A DNA stretch of 64,000 bases from Owenia fusiformis (taxonomy: Eukaryota; Annelida; Polychaeta; Sabellida; Oweniidae). Positions 47,864 to 61,000 of the stretch are shown here, piece after piece. Position 1 is the stretch's first letter. Every line of letters begins with the position of its first letter. Made by a program: the position numbers and the translations under genes. The stretch spans positions 2,363,730 through 2,427,729 of the forward strand of contig CAIIXF020000007.1 of assembly GCA_903813345.2 (NCBI GenBank), written 5' to 3'. The notes under the pieces are model-generated. The model had not been told where the DNA came from. It ran no database searches and saw only the letters and a program-made list of their open reading frames with translations.

Positions 47864-49044
47864 ATCCATTGTAGTTGAACATCTTTGATTTGAGATGTCC
47901 ATCTTAAAGATGGCGTTGCTATAAAGACATACTGTATACTAACTGCATGTAAGATTATTATTTATTCCATTGTAGATACTTTCTTTATCTTTATTTGCTA
48001 GGCTGTTTGTCACTAGTGGTTTAATAAGAGTGGTATGGTAGATATACATGATATCCCTGACTCATTTAAACCCATGGTCAAATGTGAGAAAATCCCCAGC
48101 CTTGAAGTGTATAGGCTTGAAACTAAAGACAAGAGGTACAATTGCTAGATTTTTGGATGGTTTTGATGGGCAATTTGTATTGTCACCTAAACATATAATA
48201 GCTGAATATTGTTTTCTGGGATTTTTTGGGTTGAGGTGTATTAGTTACTTTGTGTCATTTTTTAAGACATACATACATGAGTCTGTCTGTTTTTTTGTTA
48301 GATGTGTGGTGTTTGCCATTTCTACTTGTTTTTCTGTGAACAATTCTTTAGGTTATTTTATTTCCATGTATGCGATATTGCAATATTACATACATATGAA
48401 CAAACAAGTTTTGCATATTATTGACTTGTGGGGATACATTTTAGACAGTGGATATTTACATGCAAAATTGTAATTACATGAATGTAGTGGCGCATGGGCA
48501 TACTTTTTGTTTTAGATTAGGTTATAATAATAGATATGAATAATTGCTCTAGCAAAAGAAACTGTTGATGCAAGGACATTATTTTTTACAACTAATAGTG
48601 CTTCATACTTCATGTAGCATTATGGTTTTCTTTTTCATTGCTAATTCATTGTAATTACATTGAACAAATTAAGACATTTTGAATACATTTTATTTGTTTC
48701 AATGAATCCGATGAATGTTAATCATTTATGAAGAAATTATTTCCAGCATTTATTTCATTGAATCACTTAAAATACATCCCCAAGGTCAAGGTAATCATTT
48801 TATTCTGTGTCTATGGATGATTTTAAAAGCAGAATTAGCTAATCATGTATAATAATTTAATAAACCATATTTCCGTCCAAATACATGGAATATACTACTA
48901 TTACTCTACTTTTGAAATATTGCTTTATTTTCCATAAATGCTGCATAGACCTTCTGTTAATACAGTTAATTTAGTAACCCTGACCTCATTAGATTCAAGC
49001 AAATCGTATCTGTTATATTCCTCATAATGTCTGTGTTGTTCCAG
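47864..49044. other. Sequence upstream of the ZMYND11 start exon: nothing recognised
   Basis: AT-rich. A 141-codon open frame at 48048-48473 is hydrophobic and Cys/Phe-rich, matches nothing I know and lacks gene context. It ends in the acceptor TTGTTCCAG at 49036-49044. Confidence 0.4.
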
Positions 49045-49045
49045 A

Positions 49046-52000
49046 ATGGTGCGTCCCATTAGGAGAAGATGGTGCCAGCCACCCATAGCTGAGAAATTCT
49101 GGAAGGCAATTATTTATATACGACAACAGAAGCAGATCCCTAACAATGAAAGGATCTGTCGTTATATGATGCGGGAACATGAGATGACAAAGAGTGAATG
49201 TGAAACGGAGCTTGATTATGCCGTAAAAGATGGTCTTGTGATGAACTATAAAATGATTGGATCTAAGGGTGTTAAGACAGGCATAGAGCAGGAGGGATAT
49301 AAACTACCAGAATCAGATTTTTCTGTGGTAAGTGACCCATTGATGCCTGGTAGTCTGAGGCTGAGATTGGTAGTTGTGAACTATCATGGGCGTAGGGCTA
49401 TATTTTGAGTTGGTACGCCCACTTAGGGATGATCTTGGGGGGAAATTTTTTTCTGAATACATTATTTGATGCAATCTGAGTGTTCAACTTTTAATTGTTC
49501 TATTCTGATAAAACCATGACCACCACTTTTGTTTTCAAAATACTGCCTTTTGTGTTATTAATCCAAATGTATTGCATCAGTTTGCTTGAAATTGTACAGG
49601 CAGCTAAGTCTATTGGTCAAAAATAATGTCTAGTAATTGCTGACAGGTCATATTTTCAGCTCTTTTTAACAATTGCTCAATATCAATATCAATTTGCTCG
49701 AAATCGTATCTTAATTTTTAAGTTAACAGCACTTTTTACAAGTTTGAACAATTTATTTTCCAGTCTGAGCTTGGAAGCCACGATTGGTATTGTTTTGAGT
49801 GCCATGATACAGGGGAGGTCCTCCAGTGCTCCGACTGCTGGAGAGTCTACCATACCTCATGTACAGGGGAGGATTGGTCAGGAGTCACCTTCAAGTGCAC
49901 CCTCTGCAAGGAAATTGACGTAAGTGATTTTATCTTGAACTTTGTCATATCAATAAATTGTTGATGAATGCTAGAATGAAAATGTTCCCCTGTTAAGGTT
50001 CATGTACAAGCCTTGCCTGATTATTTTGATTCTGCGCACTGTAGCTAAGAATTTAGGTTAGATAATATGAAATCTTTAATTTGCATTTTTCATACAGTGA
50101 TCTGTACATAATCATACAGCTAACCCTTCTAGTTTTCTGAGTAACTAACTGACTGATGAGCAGTGTTATTGGTACACTGTGCTAATGTAATGATTTATTT
50201 TTTCTCTAGGCCAGCAAAAGAAAAGGAAAAATATCCCGTAAAGAAATAAACAAACTTTTGTACTATGTGGTGAAAAGATTAAAAGAAAAGGTATGCTTTT
50301 GTTGATATAAACAAGAAAACATTTGTCTACATTTTAGATGTTAGTTATTAAGACCTAAGACTTCCAAAAAGACATTACTTAAGGGGAGAGAGGGGCTCTA
50401 GTCCCTCTCCCCTAGACCACATTAACTAATTTTAATTAATAGATATCAATGGTATATTTCTTTGTAAAGCTAATTTCTGGCCCATCTTGTGAAATGAAAG
50501 CTTTGTGTTATTGCAATCAATACAAACATGCCAAAATTTAATATTTTAGACCAAGGAACTGCACAGAATGGGTTCAGAGCTGGAGGACCAAAGATTCCAC
50601 AAGTTCCTCTTTATGCTGATGGATCTGAACACAATGGAGCAGAAGACAAAGGACAGAATGTACAGGTACTTACCTGAGTTCCTGGGAGATGCAAAGACTG
50701 TCCTACACAACACAAAGCTCATCTATGGAGGTATGTTGGCTCTATCTTATTTATTTCTGCTATTTCTTGTTTTGTTTTTTAAGATCAGATACAAAGAATG
50801 TATAATTACAGGTGAATCCTGCTAATAATTCATAAATTTAGCTCTTACTTGGTGATTATTCAAATTTTGGAAATAAGTGCCTGTTGAAATATTTCATTGC
50901 ATAATATAATGTGTAGAATTTAAATAGGAACCATGTAGTAAATTTAAGTAGATACTTTCATGAAAACATTGGATGTCTGAATGTTAGGGATAGCTCTTTT
51001 AATTTTTCAATATCTTCTCGTGTTGTTTGCAATCAAACTAAGCAGACTCCCTTTTCGATTTTGCTGTTTACATTAGTCTACATGTATGCGTTTAATCTTT
51101 ATGTAAACCTTTATGATTTGTTCAATATTCTGTGCTTTTTTCCTTGAAGATAGCATTTTATTTCTATTGCAATTTCCTTAACTTACAGTGAGTGTGACAT
51201 ACTTTAGTTATCAAGGCTTATTTAATTACAATCACCATTTTTTATTTAATCATACACCAAGTCTGGACACCCTGTATAAAGGTATTTACTTTGTAAGCTT
51301 TTGATTGAGCAACTGGAAAGAGGGAGAGGGGGGCTGCTCAGGGGACTTACTGTGATTCTGTAATTTTTAAATGTGTTTTTTTGTAGAATATTAAAAAAAT
51401 GTTTCATTTCTAAAATTTACCGCAACCCTGAGACAGGGAAAACAGAGGAGACACAGATATTTTTAATAATGTGATGGGGAGGGACTCACAAAATACTATA
51501 CTACATGTATAATACAAAAGTGTTTTCTGAACGGTAACCAGAAAAATGTCAAAGGGAAAATATAAAAATCTGTAGTAGCCCTGAACTGGTTGAGGAGGAA
51601 GGGGCACACAGACTTGGTGTAAAATTATGATAAAATAAATATATTTTTATGTGTATTCTGTACTGTGGTGTCCTGGTGCTATTTCTGAGCCTATTCTTGC
51701 AGCCAAACATGAGTTGAGTAAACTAGCTGATGCAGTCATGGTGGATTGTAGATATGATGTAAGTGTTGTGAATATCACCTCAATCGTGGTAGGTTTTTAG
51801 AGATGTCATGTCTTAGGATCAAGAGAGTGATGAGTGGTTGTTTGGAAATTTGGGTACTTCTTTATTATCTTTTCTGCAATTCTTATCTTGAATTTTCCCA
51901 AATTCTTGATATTCAAGAACAGCGAATAATAAAACTCAAATGTTACCTTGGGCTAGACATTACAAACTACTTGTGACTGTCTGGTTCTGATTCTGAGTTT

Positions 52001-55000
52001 CAAACTTTGATGATAAACTGTTCCTGAAGATCTTAGAAGGTCTTGCTATCTGCCTTTCTTTAAGCTTACTTAAGAAGACAGGCACTCTGTCATATCTCCA
52101 TGGTACCAAGTCATGACTCTACTAGAAATCTACCTGACAGGAGCCTTCACAATGTATAAATGACATGTGGTTACAACATGGGTTTCAGCTGTAGACAAGA
52201 AAAGCCTCTATCTCAAGGAAAGATTAATAAAACTCTAGACCCAACATTTCAGCAACTATTTCCCAGTTTCCTGATTCATAACTTACCATAGAAAAACTAC
52301 ATTTATATTCGATGAAAACTTCAATTGAAATCCATCGAGCGTGTCATTTGTACAGTGTAATGGTTCCATAAGCTAAGGATTAATAACACTGTGTATAAAA
52401 TTGTTCTTCTTTACAGAGTATGGAGAGTTAGCCATGCTGGCTGATGCAATGATTTACGATTGTAAATATGACGTAAGTTGGGACGTGCTTGCTATTGTTA
52501 CATAATGAGTTGAGCGCGTCACTGTGTACTGTAGAGTAGCATGTTGCCTGTGGCCTCACCTTCCACGTTTCATTCTCACTATATAGGGGACCCTCAATAC
52601 ATCATGATGAATATTGATATGCAACAGTGATATTGTATTCATGTCATGATGCAAATGAAATGAGCAATGATATAGCATGAAATAAAAGTGACTTTTCCAT
52701 TCGAAAAATATCTCTAAATCTGCCGTTTAGTATCATTTCCACAGAAATGTGTATCATGAGACATTTTCAAAGCTGCAAACTATACATGAGTTAGCAATAG
52801 CAATTAGTAATTTAGTAATCTCCCTTTAATTCTCATCTCCATTGAAATCTTATTATTAAGGTGGACATAGTATTTAATGTAATGTACAAAGTTTATTTAT
52901 TGATAGTTCACCCTACTCTGCCTACCTTCATTTAATGTGAATTAAAGTGTATAAAAGGATCATATTTTCTCTACAGATATTTGATAACCTGGTATTGTGT
53001 AATGAATTGTAGTTTTAGATGATTTAGAGGCCCTTTAAATGATTGAGGTTTTGATTCAGTTGCTTTAAAGAATAATACACATGCCACTTTTTAATAGTAG
53101 CACTATGCTTATTTTGTTTCCTACTGACATGATGCATGTATTGTACTGGTACATCGTTTCATTAGTATTCTGTATGCATCATCACAATCATGTGGATCAG
53201 GGAGCAAATCTATCTAGATCAACACTCTGCTTCATCTAAATATAAATATATTTTGTGTCTAAATCACTTATATCACAGAAATGATTTTTATTCACAGTCA
53301 ATTGATATCACAATCGCATAATCATCATTGTATCATCATCATTTTGTATTACAATCATTTGAAGCACAATCATTTTGTATCATATGAATTTTATATCAAA
53401 GTTATTTTATATCATAAACCTTGCAGCACAGTATATGCGCACTTTGGTTGCAAAATACTAAAAAAACAATGCACCACATGCTACACATTTCATTATATTA
53501 GTATTATCAAATAAAGTTACCCAAATTTTGTTGTCAATCATCCAATACCAATTTTGTGTCTTTTTTAATTAGATGTCAGTTTGACGAATTAATCTTTCTT
53601 GAAATAGCCTGTACAATTTGTACTTTAGTTCGTTACTTTACGTTTCTAGCATACATGTTAGTCACTAAAACATAGGTGTATTTTTCAACAACGCCTACAA
53701 TGTTTTCCTCTTGAGGTGTGTATATGTTTAAAGGGGCAACAAAGACCTAAGAGACAAGTTGAGTTTAGCTTTTAAGAACATCAGCTTTGCTTTGATTTTA
53801 GGCTATCTAACAAAGATTTTGGAAAGTGAATATATCTTATTTCATTTCTTAGACTAATTCATTCCTGCATCTTATATCATCTCATCAAAAACATATATAT
53901 TCTAAAATTCCAAATTTCAAGATATTTTTCAAAGAATAGAAGGATAGAATATTGCTTCCGTTTGTGCTCTCTATCCATTGCTGCCTCTTTAAGTTATTTA
54001 GTATCATCTTAATTGTATTTCTGTATAGATTTATCCTATATTAGGTTCAAGATATTTAATTGGAATTATGTTTGCAAATGTTGTATTATCCAAGGAGTAA
54101 TTCCAATATTTTGAAACAACTATAGGATATTTTAAATACAATATTCCTGCTATTACAAGATGTTAGGCCATAATTTGCCTTCTGTTGCAAATCAACACTT
54201 TACATTAAAAATTATTTTGTACAGTATACCTCAGATATAAAGCTTTAAAATATAAATCCCTCTCCCTAATGATTGTACCATTGTGTTTCGCGCTACATTA
54301 TTGTCGTTAAAAATCATTCTCAGATATTCTATTTTTTGACACAGATAGTTTCAGTAGTACAGAATGTCCAATGAGAACTGATAAAAATGCTTTAACTTTT
54401 TGTTTGATTAGATAACCACCAGAAAGGTAGAGCAATATACAATTATGCGACAGTTGTCAATTTTAGGTACAGGCCAGAAATATAAAACAATGAAAAAGCC
54501 TTTTTATCAGTCCATATTGAACATTGTAGGAATACGTGTATATTGCTGTCTTAAGTATGATGCCCTTTACTTCATATAATGTTCACTGTATTGGTGTTCT
54601 CTATTCGTGTGAATATGGAATTTGTATTTTATTTTGAGAACTTGTGTGCCAAGAATAATTAAAATCAACTATAGAAGCTTAATATTAGTATAATTATCAT
54701 AGCTTTCTTTCTGTACAGTATTTTAAATAATGCATCTCTGGATGAAATTGTGACCAGTTTCACTTTTGGTACAATTGATAAGCTTAGTTATGATGATTCC
54801 TCTGTATGTATATATTTTGTATATTGGTAATCTTAAGTGCTAAGTTCCATACCTGAGAGATTTTAGTTCAATTTATATGTAGTAAATATCAATGTTTCAG
54901 CTGGCAGAGATCCGTCAGTGCAAGGATTGTTATTACTTCAGTAATGCTAAGCCAAAGAACTGGTTCGCTGAGCCATGTGTGAGTAAACACCTTATTATGT

Positions 55001-58000
55001 ACAAAATTCACAACCTTAATTTATATTTTAGTACATTTTGAATCCTTCTGGGACCTTTATCAACTCTTTTTTAAACTGAACTAATAAATAAAGCACTACA
55101 TAACAATAGAATAAATACAATATTACGTCATACTAATCGATTCAAAATGTACATGTACCCGAATATAAAACAAAATGTTAAGATTTAACATATTACCGTA
55201 ATACGCTACCCGAATATATATGAATATAGGTTGAATTGAAAAAAAGGTTTTTGTATATATACAGTTTAATACAGGGTGACCCAAAAATGCAACTCTGTTT
55301 TTTTAAATAACTTTGTAATTTGTATGATCGATTGATGTGATCTGGTAGATGTTTGATATTGTGCTTGAAATCAGAGTAACTGCTAGAATTTACATTGAAA
55401 TATCTACAATTTTTTCAAGGTTTTTTGGAACATATTTTTTCCGAACAAGTCACATCCACTTGGAATTTTTACATAGTAATGCGTAAAAAATACAATTAGA
55501 TGTTAAATTTGATGATGTTACATTTCGAACCTAATATTTATGTATTTTTCCAGTCACCACCACATGAACTAGTATGGGCCAAGCAGAAAGGCTTCAGTCA
55601 CTGGCCTGCCAAAGTCATGAAGATAGAAGGCAATATGTATGATGTTAGATTCTTTGGGGCTCTCCATCAGAGGTAGGTGTATAGCCTTAATAGCTCACAG
55701 GTTTCATGAGTTTGATAATAATTTTAGAGGATCAACTCTCATGAGATTATACCAGATTATATGATGATATACATAGAAGTTATTTACTGGGGGGCATTAG
55801 ATATGGGTTTTATACTGAGTGGCAATATGTTACTTCCTGAGGGACCAAGGACAATATCATACTGACCAAAGTATAAAGCCCATATTCAATTCCCGTCCAG
55901 GAAATAGCATTTGAAATCATGATATCAAATGATTGAGTGATGATTTAAGTATCTTGTGATGATCTTTTTGTCTCTACCATCAGAGCAAACCTTCCCAAGA
56001 CTGCCATCAAACCAATCAGTTTGAGTGTAAGGGAGATTGGCGCAAAACGCACGCAAGGATTCATCAAGTCTTGCGAGGAACTGCAACGTCATCAGGCCCT
56101 CTGTGCCAGAGCTCTTCAACAACAGGAAGATGGTGAAGAAGATGAAGAATCGGATGAGGCCCCAGATTTGACGTTTCATGCGGCTGGATCACCCCAACCT
56201 ACTCCCGATTCTCCACAACCTAAGCGTGAGAAGAACAGAGTTAACAGCATGGAGATATCCAGCTCTGTTACGTCAATTCCTGAGAAACCAGTCGCAACCC
56301 CTGAGTCATCGCTAGTGACATCTAGCGAGGATAAAGTCTCTGCCTCTTACCCAGCTAAAAGGCTTCATGTACAAACACAGACATCTAAAAAAGTATGTCA
56401 TTTATATATATTTATTATGTATATATTCATCACCATAAAACAGTGACTTATAATTTAAGCCACCACTGTTTTTGCTCTGCATCAGCAGTATCAGTGTCTT
56501 TTGTAACATTTGCTGAATAAACAATGTGATGACATCTTTTTGGCTCACACAGTGAGCCTATGGGATTGACCAGGCGTCTGTCTGTTGGTCCGTCCATCTG
56601 TTGGTCCGTCCGTCCTTTTGTGTATGGCATTGGTGGTCAACATCTGTAACAAACTATGACAGTTTTTATAACCATCTGCAATGACTATTGAACCATGTAT
56701 TGCCATGTATACATGTGGATGGAAACCTTGTGGGTTTTGTCATCAATTAAGTTTATTTTCACTCTTAAGTACATTGTTCATAAAAATTAAAAGTTGTAAT
56801 GTTTTATTTTTAAGTTGATATAAAATGCAGTTGATGGATAACATTGCAATTGGTATAGTAATGAAATAAACGTATTGTTTAAAATGTAATTTTTTCTTCC
56901 CAGCTTGCCCATGGTAAGTCACGATCGGCACAGACAGAACCAGTTGATGACAGTGAGGCAACTCCAGCTGAGCCTGCAGGATCAATACCAGCTGGAAAAA
57001 ATTGTGATTGCGATAAAAAATACAACAAGATGTTAAAGGACCAGAGAGAAAAACAGCAAAGAAAACTTAATGATGAGAAAGAGAGGGGGCTCCAAGAGTT
57101 GTCTGATAGAGTAAGAATAGGCTCAATACTGTTTTGATTCTTTTACATTTACTTACAAAATTTCTCTTGTAAGTCAAAATTCTTTCTAAAAATACAAACA
57201 AAAAGATTGGAAACTAATTTTTGGGGATTTAGAATGAGTGGAATTTAAAATCTAGGAAAACTAATAAACTTATTTCAGTTTACACAAAATCAGTTTCCTG
57301 CTTAAATACTCTGATTGTGTACATCTATGTGTTTTAGTTGAAGAAGGACTTTGAGCAGGACAAACAACAAGCCGTGTCACGTGCAGTCTCTAAAAACCAA
57401 CGTGAGATCGAAATTGCCAAACGCCAGACTGAGGAGCGTTGTAAAATAGAATACATGGAGGAGATGAAGAAATTGGCTCAGAAACATAAAGAAGCCATCT
57501 CAGCTACAAAGAAAAAACAATGGGTAGGTTGATTATTACTAGTCTCAACAATGGAGTGAAATATGCAGGGTTGCATCGGGGTATCATTCCTTATTGGCAG
57601 ACAATTTAAACATACAGTAATGGACTAGATGCGAGTAGATATGATTTATGTCAAATATTCAAAATTCAGTCAACATGATGTCTTTGAAATCTACAAGTAA
57701 AAATATTTTCAGAAATATGGTTTTGAAAATTATTTATCAACTTTGAATATATAATTTTTTTTTGAAAATGTGACTTCTACACCCCCAATCCGCAATCAAA
57801 TTATCAGTGTGGAGTTAGTACTAATTTAGTGTGGAATTAGAGATTCCCATAGAGCCCATGTTATAAAACCACAAAAAGTTAAATATCTCTTCTTGTATTG
57901 GACAGATAAAATTTTCTTTTACTGGACATATTTTAATTTGCATAACTATTAGATATATAAGGGTGATATGAAAATCGAACGACTAAAACAGATGAATATT

Positions 58001-61000
58001 AAGTTAAAGGGAACTTTCTACTATACCCACCATGCTATCTACCCTGAACAAGCCACCTGGTGGTGAAACTAGTAACTACCTACTCGCATCTGATTCATTG
58101 ATCTCAGGATGAATTTGGCCACGCTGATATTCAGCCTGCCTTGAGTGAATTCATTTAATTGATGGATGTGTAATTATGTTGGCCTCGAAGCGTGAAAAAA
58201 TATATATTTGCATCTTTTACTCCATTGTTCAGTGAAGTTCTGGATACACAACAAGAGTAAATCAGATGCGCATAGCTGGAGTATCCATGCCTTGTATTCC
58301 ATATAAGACAAGCTTTAATAAATACAACTGTAGATTAGATTACTTTGCTATTCTATAATTGAAATTTTTAGTATAGTTTACTAATATTCACAATTTAAGT
58401 CTAATTTGCTATTCAATAATAAAATTGTAGTCTAGTTTGCCTTTTTGCTATTCAGAGTGCTATATTTATTTCTATTGTTTCATTCTTACTAATTTTGTTT
58501 CTATTAATTGATTTGAATATTTGATGTATTTTAGGGGCCTCGTCAAATATGAATGGGTTAGAATGGGTTAGAAGCCAGAAAAAATATTGCACTTTGAGTG
58601 GATAATGTAACTTTGATTTAACTAACGTAACTGTTCGATAAAGTTTTTCAAAAAGTAAAATGTAGCAAACAGTGGAGGGAGTCTGAGGCTTCATGAAATC
58701 AGTTTTGCAAAAATAAACATAGGTGCTTTGACCTGGCCCCTTATAGTTGTAATAAACAAAACATGATTCTACTAATATGTTTGATGAGTTTTATATGTTT
58801 GTCAGTCTACATGTGATATTTTCTCAGTATTCCAATTTAGGTGGGCTGAGTAGAATGAAAAATCTGGCTCCATTTCTCAATTATGCTTAATAGAGAAACG
58901 CTTAAATCCATTTTTGTACCAATGAAAATCATGAGGCACTCTGTTAAACCAGTAGTTAAATGTCATTGAAAGAGAATTTTTGACTTGGAAATACCATGGG
59001 CTTTCAAATAAAAGCCCATGGAAATACTCAAACGGTTTTTTATTTTTAAGAATTCCTAAATCAATTGTTGTAACCATAGATATAATGATATCAAAGTAAG
59101 AAAAACTATGGACTTCAGGAATTCTTAATTTTACATATAATTTGCAGTATAACATAAGTTGCAGAAATGGCTGGTTTTCCCAACAAATGGTTATTTCAGT
59201 CCTGAAACTGACTTTACATGTATTTAGTTTCTAAGCAGACATTGACCTTTTGAAACATTGTTTTACTGTAATCCCTGCCCACCTTAATAAAATTTGAATG
59301 CATTCTACTTCACCCACCTTTATGTCTAATCTTGTATTTGGGAATGGTAATCTTGATGTATGTATGTCAGTTTGTTGTGACCACAGGTTGTCTTAACTTG
59401 TTTTAAATTCACATTTGATTGTTTTAACACATAACTTTGTCCTGAGCACACGGGTTCACTGAGATGCAGAAATGTTTGAACAGTAAGTAATGAAGTATGG
59501 GTGATGGTACAAGGTGGTAGTAATGGGCCAATGGATATCATTATATTGAATAATATATTACTACAAGTCTTGTCTGTATTCAGCTTCATTTGGTGAGAAA
59601 ATGCCATGTATATGTCAGAGCACCAGTGTATGCTAAGATAAGCATTGTATGTCATGGTTTGTTTGTGTAATAACTGAATATGCATCATGTATTATTAATT
59701 GGAATATATTTTATATGGTTTGTTTGGGATACAGGTTCATTTTTATAAGATGTGTTTCAATGAAAATAACGGAATGGAGGAATGCGTTGGAATCAATGCA
59801 TGACTGGACATGGTTTTATTTTTTAGTTTGATTTATAATTTAATTTGTGTGGGGTTGATTTTCAGGTTTGGGGCTAAATAAATGTCATGTCTTGTTTTTG
59901 TCTCATTTTTATAAGGTATGGCTTCAAATATTTGAATATTGAATTAATGGAAACAATTAAGAATATCAAATCTAACAAATCAATTTCATATGACCTTTGA
60001 CCTTACCCAAGTGTCATAATTATATAACAGGTAGACATTTAGAAGTTCTAGTATGTTCAAATTATATGAAATCCAGACATCAGATCATACTCTCACTCAA
60101 TTAAAGAAAAGTATATGAAATATCTCAACCAATCTTCAATCTGGAGCAAAGTTCTGAGAAATTATTGTCGGTTCATTATCAATTTTATGAATTTTCATGA
60201 AATTCAATTTTCTGTTTTGCGTATATTTGGAAAAAGAGACAATTGATTAGATGAATGGTCAATCACAAAACACTAGGGACGTGAAAATCATTCATTTTCC
60301 GATAGAGAAAATTCTTTGCATCATCATGTAATACTCACAATTTTGGCTAAGGTTATCTTTTGATTTCTGATATCTGTTATTTATTGAATTATATTAAATG
60401 TCAGTAGCTTTAACTCTCATCTTCAGTGACATTTATATATTTTATTTCATAATGATATGTAAATTACAGAATCAGTAGTTCCAGAAATTGAAATTAAGTA
60501 CCAAAATCATGAAACTTCTTGCACATTTTTCCACTAACAGTTTTTCAAGTGTCAATAATTACTGAAATTATGGTTGTATTCTTGTCTATTGTTGCCAATT
60601 ATCTATTGTCACCAAGATTATTTTAATGGTATTTAGGATGAGAAAATGTAGCTCCTAGACCTTAAAAATCACCTATGCAACTTTCTGGCACTTTTAACAC
60701 CATTTTATTTCAATAGGCTGTTTTCTAAACTCAAAGTACTGGCTATATTCTACTGGAATAGTAATACTATTAAATTGTACTCAATTGTGCTTTTGAATGT
60801 GTTTCAGTGTTACCTGTGTGAGTCTGAGGCCACCTACCACTGTTGTTGGAATACAAGTTATTGCTCCACCAAATGCCAGCACGATCATTGGCAGAAGGAA
60901 CATAAGCGTGTCTGTAGAAGGAAGCGCTAAATCCGAGTCTTAACAACATATTAACTTGTACCAGTCTAAGGATAAGATATATCATAAAATGTTGTTGAAA

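Noticed and set aside
48048-48473. 141-codon open frame as a possible gene
   Set aside because: Rich in Phe, Cys, Ile and Tyr as expected from AT-rich DNA, no known motif, no neighbouring exons and inside the likely 5' intron of ZMYND11.
55272-55310. Mariner-type end (ACAGGGTGACCCAAAAATGC) in a ZMYND11 intron
   Set aside because: Only one end could be found. A similar phrase near 63710 is too far and degenerate to pair with it, so no element is called.
56904-56920. GTAAGT donor-like sequence inside a ZMYND11 exon (CCATG|GTAAGTC)
   Set aside because: Using it would leave a 10-nt exon and shift the frame, and reading through gives conserved-looking coding sequence. It is probably a cryptic site.
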